From CAXMQS01 sp036446035 (GTDB taxonomy: Bacteria > Actinomycetota > Acidimicrobiia > Spongiisociales > JAOTWH01), in assembly GCA_036446035.1 (NCBI GenBank), contig JAZFSG010000078.1, forward strand, positions 1-64,000: 64,000 nt of DNA, read 5' to 3'. This document shows positions 16,278 to 24,155 of this stretch, piece by piece; positions within the stretch are counted from its first letter, which is position 1; every line of letters begins with the position of its first letter. The notes under the pieces were generated by a model, which worked only from the letters and a program-made list of their open reading frames with translations, did not search any database and was not told the DNA's origin. The translations under genes were made by a program, and so were the position numbers.

Positions 16278-17872
16278 GCGAGCGCCACCAGGTCCAGCAT
16301 CGACTCGTCGAAGAAGCGAGTCAACCCGTCCGGCATCAGCACAGCACGATCGGGCTGCACCTGTGCCACGAACTCCGTGTCGTGGCTCACAAGGATCATC
16401 GTTCCCGGGTACGCGGTCACCGCGGCGAGCAACGCCTCCTTGGCCTGCGGGTCGAGGTTGTTGGTGGGCTCGTCCAACAGCAGCAGGTTGTGCTTGCCGG
16501 CGACGATCTGGGCTAGCGCCAGTTTCGTCTTCTCACCGCCGGACAGTGTCGCGGCGTTCTGTTCGATCTTGTCGGCGAGCAAGAAATGCCCCAGCAGGCT
16601 GCGCAGCATCTTGTCCGGCTCTCTGCTCACTTGACGCATGTGGTCCAGGACCGATCGCCCAGAGATGATCTGCTCGTGTTCCTGGGCGTAGTAGCCAAGC
16701 GACGCCTTGTAGCCCATCTCCACCTCGCCGAGGTCGGCGGTCTCCTCACCGGCGAGGATGCGCAGCAGGGTCGTCTTGCCGGCGCCGTTGAGGCCCATGA
16801 TGACAACGCGCTCGCCTCTTTCGAGTAGCAGATCGACGTCCAGGAAGACGACCTCGTCGTCGAACGCCTTGGCCAGACCGGTGGCCCTGAGCGGGATGCG
16901 GCCGGAGGGTTCGGGCTCAGGGAAGGCAACGGCGACCCTGCGTGACGACCCGGCGATCTCGACGAGCTCGCCCTTCATCCGTTCCACCCTCGTTTCCCAT
17001 GACCGGGCTTGTTTGGCCTTCTTTTCCGACGAGTGCTTGAAGCGCGCGATGTTCGCTTCCAGCCGATCGATCTCGCCCACTTGATGGCGGCGCTCTCGCT
17101 CCTTGCGCGCCCGACGCTCCTCGCGTTCCTTGAGGTAGTGCGAGTAGTTGCCCCGATAGTGCTCGAGGGTGCGGTCCTCGACGGCGAGCACCGTGGTGAT
17201 GGCCTCGTCCAAGAGTGGCAGGTCGTGGCTGACAACGAGCAGGCCTCCCGAGAAGGACGCCAGGTAGTTCATGAGCCAGGCCTTGGCGTCGAGGTCGAGG
17301 TGGTTCGTCGGCTCGTCGAGCAGCAGGATGTCGGTGCTGGCAAACAGGATGCGCGCCAGCTCCACCCGACGACGCTGACCACCCGACATCGTGGAGACGG
17401 GCTGGGACAGGTCGGCGTTGCCGATGCCGACAGATGCTGCGAACTTCTTGGCCTCGGCCTCGGCCACGTAGCCGCCCTTGGCCTTGAATTCGTCTTCGAG
17501 CCGGCCGAACTGGAGGATGAGACGATCTCTTTCGTCTCCGGTCTCCGCCTCCATCTTGAGCCGGACCTGCTCCATGCGCCGCTGCATGGATCCGATGTCT
17601 CGTGCCATGAGAACTCGCTCCAGGGCGGTGACACCCGGCTCGTCGAGTTCGGGAAGCTTGCTCTCCTGGGAGAGATAGCCGATTACTCCAGAACGGGCGA
17701 GCTTGCCCTCGTGGGGAGCGGTTTCACCTGCCAGGCACTTCATGAGAGTTGTCTTGCCGGCGCCATTGGGGCCCACGAGACCGACCTTGTCGCCGGGATG
17801 AACGGCGAAGGAAGCGTCTTGGAGGAGGGTCTTGATACCCGCCTCTATAGAGAGGTTTCGCGCGATGAGCAT
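16274..17872 (-). CDS. ABC-F family ATPase (duplicated ATP-binding cassettes, no membrane domain)
   Basis: 532 residues with two nucleotide-binding domains. First: Walker A GPNGAGKTTL, signature TMSGGQRRRVELAR, Walker B ILLLDEPTNHLD. Second: Walker A GLNGAGKTTL, signature TLSGGEKTKLALAQ, Walker B LLLLDEPTNNLD. A charged, helical linker at about 245-300 (KEREERRARKERERR) matches the P-site tRNA interaction motif. ABC-F proteins act on ribosomes, either regulating elongation or protecting against antibiotics; the subgroup cannot be told from sequence alone. It is monocistronic as far as visible, convergent with the small acidic protein gene and divergent from a lipoprotein gene. Confidence 0.9.
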   Translation of the reverse strand: MLIARNLSIEAGIKTLLQDASFAVHPGDKVGLVGPNGAGKTTLMKCLAGETAPHEGKLARSGVIGYLSQESKLPELDEPGVTALERVLMARDIGSMQRRMEQVRLKMEAETGDERDRLILQFGRLEDEFKAKGGYVAEAEAKKFAASVGIGNADLSQPVSTMSGGQRRRVELARILFASTDILLLDEPTNHLDLDAKAWLMNYLASFSGGLLVVSHDLPLLDEAITTVLAVEDRTLEHYRGNYSHYLKEREERRARKERERRHQVGEIDRLEANIARFKHSSEKKAKQARSWETRVERMKGELVEIAGSSRRVAVAFPEPEPSGRIPLRATGLAKAFDDEVVFLDVDLLLERGERVVIMGLNGAGKTTLLRILAGEETADLGEVEMGYKASLGYYAQEHEQIISGRSVLDHMRQVSREPDKMLRSLLGHFLLADKIEQNAATLSGGEKTKLALAQIVAGKHNLLLLDEPTNNLDPQAKEALLAAVTAYPGTMILVSHDTEFVAQVQPDRAVLMPDGLTRFFDESMLDLVALA

Positions 17873-17927
17873 GGTGGGAAAGCGTACCGGCCTACAGACA
17901 ACAGGCGTGGGTGCCGATAACTGGCTG

Positions 17928-18128
17928 ATGCACGTACGAAACGTCTTCGCCGCCGCCGTTATCGCCCTCGCCGCATCGGCATGTGGCGGCGGCAGCGACA
18001 GCGACGTCCCGGTGACCGATTCCGCGGATCCGGTAACGCCCTACGGAATCGTGGTCGACAAGGCCAACACCGTTGCCGACCAGGTAAACCAGAGAACCGC
18101 AGACCTGGAGAGCCAGCTCCAGCCCTAG
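17928..18128 (+). CDS. very small lipoprotein
   Basis: 66 residues from ATG 17928. Signal peptide MHVRNVFAAAVIALAASAC with a lipobox-like ASAC, then a Gly/Ser/Asp linker and a short helical tail (DKANTVADQVNQRTADLESQ). There is no catalytic domain. It may be an envelope-anchored structural or modulatory peptide. It is divergent from the ABC-F gene and its end faces the DUF3293 gene. Confidence 0.55.
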   Translation: MHVRNVFAAAVIALAASACGGGSDSDVPVTDSADPVTPYGIVVDKANTVADQVNQRTADLESQLQP

Positions 18129-18155
18129 AAGGCGTGTCGGGTGGCTTCGAGCTAG

Positions 18156-18614
18156 TTACCGCGTCGCCGGCAACCTGTCCTCGGCCAACCGCCAGCCCAG
18201 GACACGCGAGGCCGGAGCGGCGACGCCCAGGATCTCGAGCGCGTCGTGGCGCCACTCGTAGATCGCGCTCTGACCGAACCGGTGCCCAACGGCGATGGCG
18301 GTTTCCCGGGGAAGGCCAGCCACAAGCAGCCCGGGCTCGGGTATCGACCCGTCCGACGCGCTGCCGATTGTCTCAAGGGTCTCAACGCCAAGAGTTCGCA
18401 CGACATCGACCAGCGACCGGTGCCGGTCAGCATTGGCAGCAGCATCACTCACCACTCCGCCAGGGTTGTAGGCGGTCACGATGTGGACGGCCCGGCGGAA
18501 AGGAAAGCTCGAACCGACATCTCCTGTCGGCTGCGGATGCAGAACGCGGGTGCCGTCCTCGAAGGAGATCGTGACCACGGCGCGGGCGAAACAGTCAACC
18601 AGCTCGTTTTCCAC
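18156..18614 (-). CDS. DUF3293 family protein
   Basis: 152 residues from GTG 18614. The core reads HIVTAYNPGG, then NADRHRSLVDVVRTLG, IPEPGLLVAGLPRETAIAVG and FGQSAIYEWRHDALEI, which fits the DUF3293 pattern (TAxNP near the start, FGQxAIY near the end). Function of the family is unknown to me. An open frame continues upstream to 18938, but that part is a shadow of the broken PNPOx-like gene. It begins 35 nt after that gene's stop and may share its transcript. Confidence 0.7.
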   Translation of the reverse strand: MENELVDCFARAVVTISFEDGTRVLHPQPTGDVGSSFPFRRAVHIVTAYNPGGVVSDAAANADRHRSLVDVVRTLGVETLETIGSASDGSIPEPGLLVAGLPRETAIAVGHRFGQSAIYEWRHDALEILGVAAPASRVLGWRLAEDRLPATR

Positions 18615-18649
18615 GGAAGGGACCCTAAGGGAATCGTTCAAGGGGGGCT

Positions 18650-19050
18650 TCAGCCCCAGTGGCGGAGTCGGGTCACTGTCACTCGTAGCGGCGTGGAGAA
18701 CTCGGCGTCGTACGCAGCGAGCGACGAGAACAACCGAGCCATCTCGTCTGTGTACTTGGCGAAGTAAGGCGCGTTCTCGCTGGGTGGAGGCATCTTCATG
18801 TCCACTGCGGCGGGCCTTCGAGAGTGACCATGGTGTCGCCCCTGAAGTCACCCCGAGGGTTGAAGGCGGCGCGTGGGTTGATCGCAAGATTCGCCATGCG
18901 GGACGCGGTGGGGCTCGAGTAGACGACGAGGTCGTCATCTTCGCGGATGAACCAGATCGCCGAGTTCTGTGGCTGATCCGACGGTGCGACCGTCGTTAGC
19001 CAGCCGATGAACTCATGCTCCATGAGTTCGAGAACACGCGACTGCGGCAT
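18650..19050 (-). pseudogene. PNPOx-like (F420/FMN split-barrel) gene broken by a single-base frameshift
   Basis: The first frame (to the TGA at 18796-18798) gives EFIGWLTTVAPSDQPQNSAI, IREDDDLVVYSSP and GDTMVTLEG, the N-terminal two-thirds of a PNPOx family protein. Directly after, a second frame continues PAAVDMKMPPPSENAPYF, AKYTDEMARLF and TPLRVTVTRLRHWG before a stop at 18650-18652, which is the expected C-terminal third. Inserting one base in the GGCCC run near 18815 joins the frames perfectly. It is either a recent pseudogene or a sequencing or assembly indel. Full-length product would be about 134 residues. Confidence 0.75.
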
Positions 19051-19133
19051 CAATGAAGCCTGGGGAGGCCTTTCGCCTCTGGTGCGGCCTTTGTGGAGCG
19101 AACAGGCTCGAAGTCGATGTCAAGGGAGGAAGC

Positions 19134-19409
19134 ATGAAGAAGTGGTTGATTCTCGCCGCGTTCGTGGCTGGAGCCGTCGGCCTGGCACGCCTGGCGAGCC
19201 GTCGGGAGGCCGAAGGCAGCCGTCCGACGATATGGGACAAGCTCGGAGCCCAGATGGAGGAGATGCCTGAGGGCTTTCCGCCTCGGGTGATGTTCGACAA
19301 TGTGGCCAAGACCAACGAGACGACACAGAAGATTCTCAACATCCTCGAGGAAAAGGGCGCTGCGGAAGAGCTCGACCTGACAGTGGCAGGGAAGAGCGGC
19401 AATGACTGA
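19134..19409 (+). CDS. small single-pass membrane protein
   Basis: 91 residues from ATG 19134, preceded by GGGAGGAAGC. One N-terminal membrane segment (WLILAAFVAGAVGLARLAS) is followed by a cytoplasmic-looking helical tail with MEEMPEGFPPRVMFDN and TQKILNILEEKGAAEE. I do not recognise it. Its stop overlaps the next gene by 8 nt, so the two are co-translated; a third small membrane protein follows. It could be an envelope scaffold, but there is no direct evidence. Confidence 0.65.
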   Translation: MKKWLILAAFVAGAVGLARLASRREAEGSRPTIWDKLGAQMEEMPEGFPPRVMFDNVAKTNETTQKILNILEEKGAAEELDLTVAGKSGND

Positions 19410-19824
19410 CCTGCGCCCTTCCGAGACTGCCGCTCCGAAGGATCGTCTCACAGAGAAACAGCGGAGAGAACAAGTCTGGGAAGACTGGTGGACAAGTGAT
19501 CGGCTGGACGGATTTGGCTGGGCGGCACTCTTCCTCTGGGGCGCACTTGTGCTCATATCCCAGTTCACCAGTTTCAAGGATGACTACGACCGGTGGGAAG
19601 GCTGGGGGGTCTTCTTTGTCGGAGCCGGCGTGATCGTGCTCGTTGAGGCGGCTGTTCGACTGCGTATGCCCAAGTACCGCTCCAAGTTCGGGTGGACGCT
19701 GTTCTGGGGTACCGCCTTTCTCGCCATCGGATTGGGTGAGTTGGTGAGCCCTATTTGGTACGCCTTGCCCTTGGTCGCCATCGCTGTCGTCATCTTGAAG
19801 GACACGCTCACCCGCCGCGAGTGA
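19402..19824 (+). CDS. four-helix integral membrane protein of unknown function
   Basis: 140 residues. A charged N-terminal region (DRLTEKQRREQVWEDWWTSD) precedes four hydrophobic segments: about 39-55, 67-85, 97-115 and 119-131. Trp is abundant. It overlaps the upstream small membrane protein gene by 8 nt. No enzyme or transporter signature is visible. The N-terminal soluble stretch and compact helices resemble small 2TM/4TM actinobacterial proteins, but I cannot assign a family. Confidence 0.65.
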   Translation: MTDLRPSETAAPKDRLTEKQRREQVWEDWWTSDRLDGFGWAALFLWGALVLISQFTSFKDDYDRWEGWGVFFVGAGVIVLVEAAVRLRMPKYRSKFGWTLFWGTAFLAIGLGELVSPIWYALPLVAIAVVILKDTLTRRE

Positions 19825-19871
19825 TCAAGCCCTCAAGCTGAGTGAAGAGCGAGGATCAAGGAGGTTCAAGC

Positions 19872-20036
19872 ATGACAGCCCTGGCTACACGGATCACGAG
19901 CACTGTCGACACGCACCCCCGGATGATCGCTGGAGTGCTGGGAGGAGTGGTCCTGGTGTTCCCAGCCGCCTGCCTGCTCCACGATGTCATCCCCATCTGC
20001 CACTGGGTCTTCAGATGTGATCACCGGATGCACTGA
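19872..20036 (+). CDS. tiny membrane protein
   Basis: 54 residues from ATG 19872, with a strong AAGGAGG upstream. A single hydrophobic segment (MIAGVLGGVVLVFPAACLLH) is followed by a short His/Cys-containing tail (DVIPICHWVFRCDHRMH). The good ribosome-binding site argues for translation. It lies 47 nt after the four-helix protein gene and probably shares its transcript. Function unknown. Confidence 0.5.
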   Translation: MTALATRITSTVDTHPRMIAGVLGGVVLVFPAACLLHDVIPICHWVFRCDHRMH

Positions 20037-20042
20037 TCGGAT

Positions 20043-20061
20043 AACGCCGCCACTCGGCGTT
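20043..20061 (+). terminator. hairpin after the small membrane protein genes
   Basis: AACGCCG-CCACT-CGGCGTT forms a perfect 7-bp stem starting 6 nt after the preceding stop. No T-run follows, so it may be a weak or Rho-assisted terminator. The remaining bases to 20142 show no gene. Confidence 0.4.
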
Positions 20062-20142
20062 CCCGTGCAGCCGGGTCGTACTTACGCTGAGCTCCTCGGT
20101 CCGCTTAGAACCACCATCGGTGTCTGGGGATAGCCGCCCCAA

Positions 20143-20877
20143 TCACGGGTTGCGGCGAAAGAGGCCTCTTAGGGCGCGGAACGGCGCTCCGAGTGCATAC
20201 ATCCCTGACCTGATGGCGGCGTTGTGGCGAAGGTTCTTGGTCTGTGACCATTGGCGCTTGGGGTCAACGCACACGACCTCCTGGGAGACCTGTCCGTCGC
20301 TTCCGAAGTGAGCTGCGACAGATCGCAGGGTGTACTGCCACATCTTGTCTTCCTTCCGACCGGCGAACAGCGCGAACGCTGCCTCGTAGATCGGATCACC
20401 TGTCCTCATCAGCACCTGTACTTGAGCCTTGGTGGCATCTTCGTCCTCGAAGGCGCTGAACGTGATCCAGCCCGCGAAAGGATGGCCTTGCGGCGTCATA
20501 AAGGTGAACGAGCGCTGGTCTGCGAAAACCACCATCACCCCGGTAGACAGCTTCACCCCACCCTGGGAGGAGTTGATGACCGCGACGTCACCCGCGTTCA
20601 GTTTGCTGAAAGGCGTGTACAGATTGTCTTTTGGCGGCCAGAACGAGGAGTAGTTCTCCTTCCAGGACCCAATGACTTCCTCGGGAGTTGCCGATTCGCT
20701 GACCTGTACGCGGTACGTCTTCTGCCACATCTTCCCGAAGCCCTGGAGGGCACCTGCCAGCTGCCGGCCCTCCACATTGAGATTGAGCGCCTCCGCGGGG
20801 AGGCCCGAAACCTCCAGACCCTCTGTCGGCTTGGCCCACCCCTCGTCCGGTTGTGCGTTGTCCTCTTCGTTGCTCAT
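20143..20877 (-). CDS. conserved-looking soluble protein of unknown function
   Basis: 244 residues from ATG 20877 (11 residues of open frame upstream overlap the STAS gene end). No signal peptide. The central part has an alternating strand pattern (GDVAVINSS, GVMVVFADQRSFTFMTPQGH, FAGWITFSAF, KAQVQVLMRTGDPIYEAAF), suggestive of a SRPBCC/DUF1990-like lipid-binding fold, but I am not sure. The C-terminus is basic (RALRGLFRRNP). It follows the STAS gene by 22 nt and is likely in the same operon as the partner-switching genes, so it may be an output or accessory protein. Confidence 0.55.
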   Translation of the reverse strand: MSNEEDNAQPDEGWAKPTEGLEVSGLPAEALNLNVEGRQLAGALQGFGKMWQKTYRVQVSESATPEEVIGSWKENYSSFWPPKDNLYTPFSKLNAGDVAVINSSQGGVKLSTGVMVVFADQRSFTFMTPQGHPFAGWITFSAFEDEDATKAQVQVLMRTGDPIYEAAFALFAGRKEDKMWQYTLRSVAAHFGSDGQVSQEVVCVDPKRQWSQTKNLRHNAAIRSGMYALGAPFRALRGLFRRNP

Positions 20878-20899
20878 CTGGCGCTTGTCCTCCTTGCGG

Positions 20900-21247
20900 T
20901 CAACCGGCACTCAGCGCTTCGGCCTCGCTGCCGTAAACGACTATCGCTTCATCGATTCTCGTCAGCTGAAAAATCTCCCGGTAGTGGTCTGTGAGTCCGT
21001 AGGCGCATAGCCGTTGCTTGTTGCGGTTGGCTCGGATCAACATCGTGACCAGCAAGCCGATCCCAGAGCTGTTCATGTACTCAAGGCCGGTGAAGTTCAA
21101 GATCACTGAAACCACCCCGTCGGCGCTGGCCTCTTCATAGGCCGCAACCAGTGCCTGGTCGGCGGTGGCGTCGACCTCTCCGTTGATATCGATGACGGCG
21201 GCCGACTCACTCGGTCGCCGCACCGCCAGGATCAGTTTTTCAGTCAT
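20900..21247 (-). CDS. STAS-domain anti-sigma-factor antagonist
   Basis: 115 residues, single STAS domain. VIDINGEVDATADQAL and ILNFTGLEYMNSSGIGLL are the typical strands and phospho-loop; S60 or S61 is the likely phosphorylated Ser. In partner-switching, the unphosphorylated form binds an RsbW-type kinase and frees a sigma factor or other target. GGGAGGG precedes ATG 21247. It follows the gene for a SpoIIE phosphatase with a C-terminal RsbW-like domain, which supplies both the expected phosphatase and a kinase. No sigma factor gene is adjacent. Confidence 0.88.
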   Translation of the reverse strand: MTEKLILAVRRPSESAAVIDINGEVDATADQALVAAYEEASADGVVSVILNFTGLEYMNSSGIGLLVTMLIRANRNKQRLCAYGLTDHYREIFQLTRIDEAIVVYGSEAEALSAG

Positions 21248-21370
21248 TCATCCCTCCCTTTCTGAGAGCGAGCTCTCGCGAGCTACCGTCATTGAGCTGC
21301 GTTGGGTCGAAGCGTCGTCGCAGTACGGCCCGAAAGCGTCGAGGTTGCCGAGCATCAGCGAACTATCCAT
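21248..21370 (-). CDS. possible 40-residue peptide between phosphatase and STAS genes
   Basis: An ATG at 21370 overlaps the phosphatase stop and the frame runs 40 codons to a TGA that touches the STAS ATG, filling the gap exactly. The peptide begins MDSSLMLGNLDAFGPYCDD and ends Ser/Glu-rich. This geometry would give translational coupling through the whole operon. There is no clear ribosome-binding site and no homology I recognise, so it could also be chance. Confidence 0.3.
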   Translation of the reverse strand: MDSSLMLGNLDAFGPYCDDASTQRSSMTVARESSLSEREG

Positions 21371-24155
21371 GAAGATGCACCACTAGTTCGACTGTCGTAT
21401 GGGTCTCGCCTGCGATGGTGCGCACCTCATCGACCATGTTCTCGATGAGTAGAAGACCCCAGCCGCGCGGGCTCCGCTCCCCGCTGAGACGCTCTTCTAG
21501 ATCGGGCGATTGGGACTCGAGCACCTCCTCGAGATGGCCGGTATCTGTGATCGAGACGAACAGCCGCCCGGGTGCGGTCGCCACCAGGAAGTGGACGGGT
21601 AGCTCCGGTCGGTTCTTGTTGCCGTGCTCGACCGCGTTGAGCGTCGCTTCGGCAACCGCTGTCTCGAGGCGTTCTCTTTGCCGGTCGTCGATCAGCGCGC
21701 CGACGACGCTACCGACTCGCTGTGAGGCGATCCGATCTGCTCCAGCCTCACTGCTCAGCGTGAACTCGTCCACCACCACTCGACCTGGCGGTGGTGCGGG
21801 GCCAGTTGCCGCGCTGAGGCGCCGCAAGGCGACCAATGTGACATCGTCCTCGAGGCCGTTGGCGGGCGCGGTGAACTCTGCCAGTTCCGCCATCAGATCG
21901 CCGAGCAAGCCTTGAGTGACGCGTCGATCTCGGATCCACGTCATCAGGCGTGGCTTGCCGAACATCTGCCCAGCCAGATCGTGAGCCTCGGTGAGACCGT
22001 CGCTATAGAGCAGCAGGCTCTCGCCCGGTTGGATCACCACCTCCACCTCTTCGTACTTCATCCCAGGCATCAGCCCGAGAGGCATTCCGGTTGCCTTGAC
22101 CTCCCGAATCTCGTCCGACCAGATGAGCGGGAGGTTGTGGCCCGCGTTGGCGTAGGAGAGGACACCGCTCACGGGATCGACCACCGCGTATAGGCACGTT
22201 ACGAACATGCTCTCCGGAGTATCCGGCACCAACAGATCGTTGACGCGTTCTAGCACGCGCCCCGGCTCGCGAGTGCCCGACGCGGTGGCAACGCCGCGCA
22301 GCATGCTCCGACAGGTTGCCATCACCATGGCGGCAGGGACCCCCTTGCCGGAGACGTCCGCGACGACAACCGCCCACCTGCCATCGGGGAGCTCGATGAA
22401 GTCGTAAAGGTCTCCGCTGACCTCGCGCGCCGGCTGATAGTGCGCGGCAAGCTCCCAGCCTTCCAGCTGGGGCAGATCCTTGGGCAGGAGGTCGCGTTGG
22501 ATGCTCTCGGCCAGCTGCAATTCCTGCTGCAGGCGTTGCCTCTCCGCGGCCTGCTCAGCCTGTTGCTCAACGAGCTGGGCATAGCGAATGACCGGGGCTG
22601 CACTCTCGGCAAGCCGGCGGAGAAGTTGATGGTCAAGGCCCGAGTAGGCCCGATCGCCCAGCCGTGGACCCAGTTGGAGGACGCCAACCAGCTCCTTGTG
22701 GCTGACGAGAGGAACCACGAGGTCGACCCCCTTGGTCACGAGAGCGATCGCCGCAGCATGGCTTTGGGCAGCCAGGGGAATCGGACTATTCCCGGCATCT
22801 AGATAGACATCGGCCAGAGCGTCATGCTCGGCGGAAGCCCCCTCATCCACCAGTTCGAGATAGAGGTCCACCGCCGAAGGGCTGAGTGTCTCTCCAACCA
22901 CATCGATGAGATCCCGCTCGAGCTCCGCCACATCAGACTGATCTCTGATCCGCTCGGCGAAGGCATCGACCGTGCGGTCAGCGTCGTACTTCTGGCGATA
23001 GAACCGCCTGTCGACCTGCGATTGCACTCTGGTTCGCAGCGGCTGGAAGAGGCCAACCATGAGCATGCCGGTCAGAGCCACGCCGAATCCTGGGCCGAGA
23101 GTGCTCTCGGCGAGGTTGCCGGCGATGACGGCGGCGACGACGAGCGCCAGGCCGATGACTCCCGTCAAAGTGCCGTAGACAAGGGCCCTGTTGAGGATCA
23201 AGTCCATGTCCCACAACCGGTACCGAGTTACCGACACGACGATCGACACCGGGAAGAGGACGACCGCCAGCGTAAGAAGGCTCAGCAGGTTGAGATCGTA
23301 GATGGCTTGAAGGCGGGGGGTTACCACCACAAGGCCGAGGTCGAAGTTCTGAGAGAGATCCGGGTCGATGATCCAGATGAGACCAAAGACCGCGACCACA
23401 GTGAAGAGCGAGATCACTACCAGACGAGTCTGACTTCTCACGTGTGTGCTCGAAACCCTGAAGTAGCGGTAGACCTGCGCTACAACCACCGCCAATGCCA
23501 GGCCCAACGTCCACACCACCTGAAGGCTCTCGGGCCACTCGGCGACGTCGAAGACTGCAATGCCCGGAAAGATGGCCCACAGAACAACCTCAGCGCTGAA
23601 GAGGACCGCGACCACGCGCATCCATTTAGCGGCGAACCGGCCTTCAGGGAACAGGAAGGCGAAGAGAACGATGGCGACTCCGGCGATGGAACGCCAGAAC
23701 TCGGGGCCGGCGTCGAACACGCCCAAGGAGTGGACGGCCACCTCCCAGTCAGGCCTGGTCTGAGCAAGGACGCTGGACGGCGCGAACAACGCTGCCCCTG
23801 CGGCGAGCAGGGTTGCCGAACTGAGGGTCGCCACCCAATCGCGAGACTTCCTCAGGAAGAGAAGCGCGCCGGTGACAAAGAACAAGACAAATCCGGTTAC
23901 GTGCACAGCGATCTGCCCTGCTTTGAGCACACCGGCGCCGAGGAGCCGCTCCTCGAGTTGTCGCGCCAACTCTGGCTGAACGGCAAGGGCTCCCTGAGAC
24001 TCCACAAGTCCGAGATCTCCCCCGAAGAAGGCGTCGAAACTGGCGGCCGCGACGGCGGTTACCAGAGCCGCCAGTGCAAACCATCCGGCCCTCACCAACC
24101 ACAGGCTGGGTCCCTCGAGCGTGGTCGCTCGATCAACGACTAGGGAGGTGGTCAT
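21363..24155 (-). CDS. membrane-anchored SpoIIE phosphatase with GAF-like and RsbW-like kinase domains
   Basis: 930 residues. Membrane segments fill about 20-370 (around eight helices). A GAF-like region spans about 385-525 and a coiled-coil linker about 527-553. The PP2C SpoIIE domain (about 560-780) has metal-binding SGDLYDF, VADVSGKG and DGLTEAHD plus the terminal DD pair at 770-771. The C-terminal HATPase domain (about 795-930) has the N-box AVAEATLNAVEHGNK and RGWGLLLIENM. It should dephosphorylate the STAS protein and may also phosphorylate it, so a membrane or small-ligand signal would set the switch. Its start overlaps the stop of the PspC/di-haem gene (ATGA), which may provide that signal. 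Confidence 0.88.
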   Translation of the reverse strand: MTTSLVVDRATTLEGPSLWLVRAGWFALAALVTAVAAASFDAFFGGDLGLVESQGALAVQPELARQLEERLLGAGVLKAGQIAVHVTGFVLFFVTGALLFLRKSRDWVATLSSATLLAAGAALFAPSSVLAQTRPDWEVAVHSLGVFDAGPEFWRSIAGVAIVLFAFLFPEGRFAAKWMRVVAVLFSAEVVLWAIFPGIAVFDVAEWPESLQVVWTLGLALAVVVAQVYRYFRVSSTHVRSQTRLVVISLFTVVAVFGLIWIIDPDLSQNFDLGLVVVTPRLQAIYDLNLLSLLTLAVVLFPVSIVVSVTRYRLWDMDLILNRALVYGTLTGVIGLALVVAAVIAGNLAESTLGPGFGVALTGMLMVGLFQPLRTRVQSQVDRRFYRQKYDADRTVDAFAERIRDQSDVAELERDLIDVVGETLSPSAVDLYLELVDEGASAEHDALADVYLDAGNSPIPLAAQSHAAAIALVTKGVDLVVPLVSHKELVGVLQLGPRLGDRAYSGLDHQLLRRLAESAAPVIRYAQLVEQQAEQAAERQRLQQELQLAESIQRDLLPKDLPQLEGWELAAHYQPAREVSGDLYDFIELPDGRWAVVVADVSGKGVPAAMVMATCRSMLRGVATASGTREPGRVLERVNDLLVPDTPESMFVTCLYAVVDPVSGVLSYANAGHNLPLIWSDEIREVKATGMPLGLMPGMKYEEVEVVIQPGESLLLYSDGLTEAHDLAGQMFGKPRLMTWIRDRRVTQGLLGDLMAELAEFTAPANGLEDDVTLVALRRLSAATGPAPPPGRVVVDEFTLSSEAGADRIASQRVGSVVGALIDDRQRERLETAVAEATLNAVEHGNKNRPELPVHFLVATAPGRLFVSITDTGHLEEVLESQSPDLEERLSGERSPRGWGLLLIENMVDEVRTIAGETHTTVELVVHLHG

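Noticed and set aside
22824..24143. 439-codon plus-strand frame within the SpoIIE phosphatase gene
   Set aside because: Antisense; its His/Asp/Glu/Arg-rich composition is typical of a reverse-complement shadow of a membrane protein.
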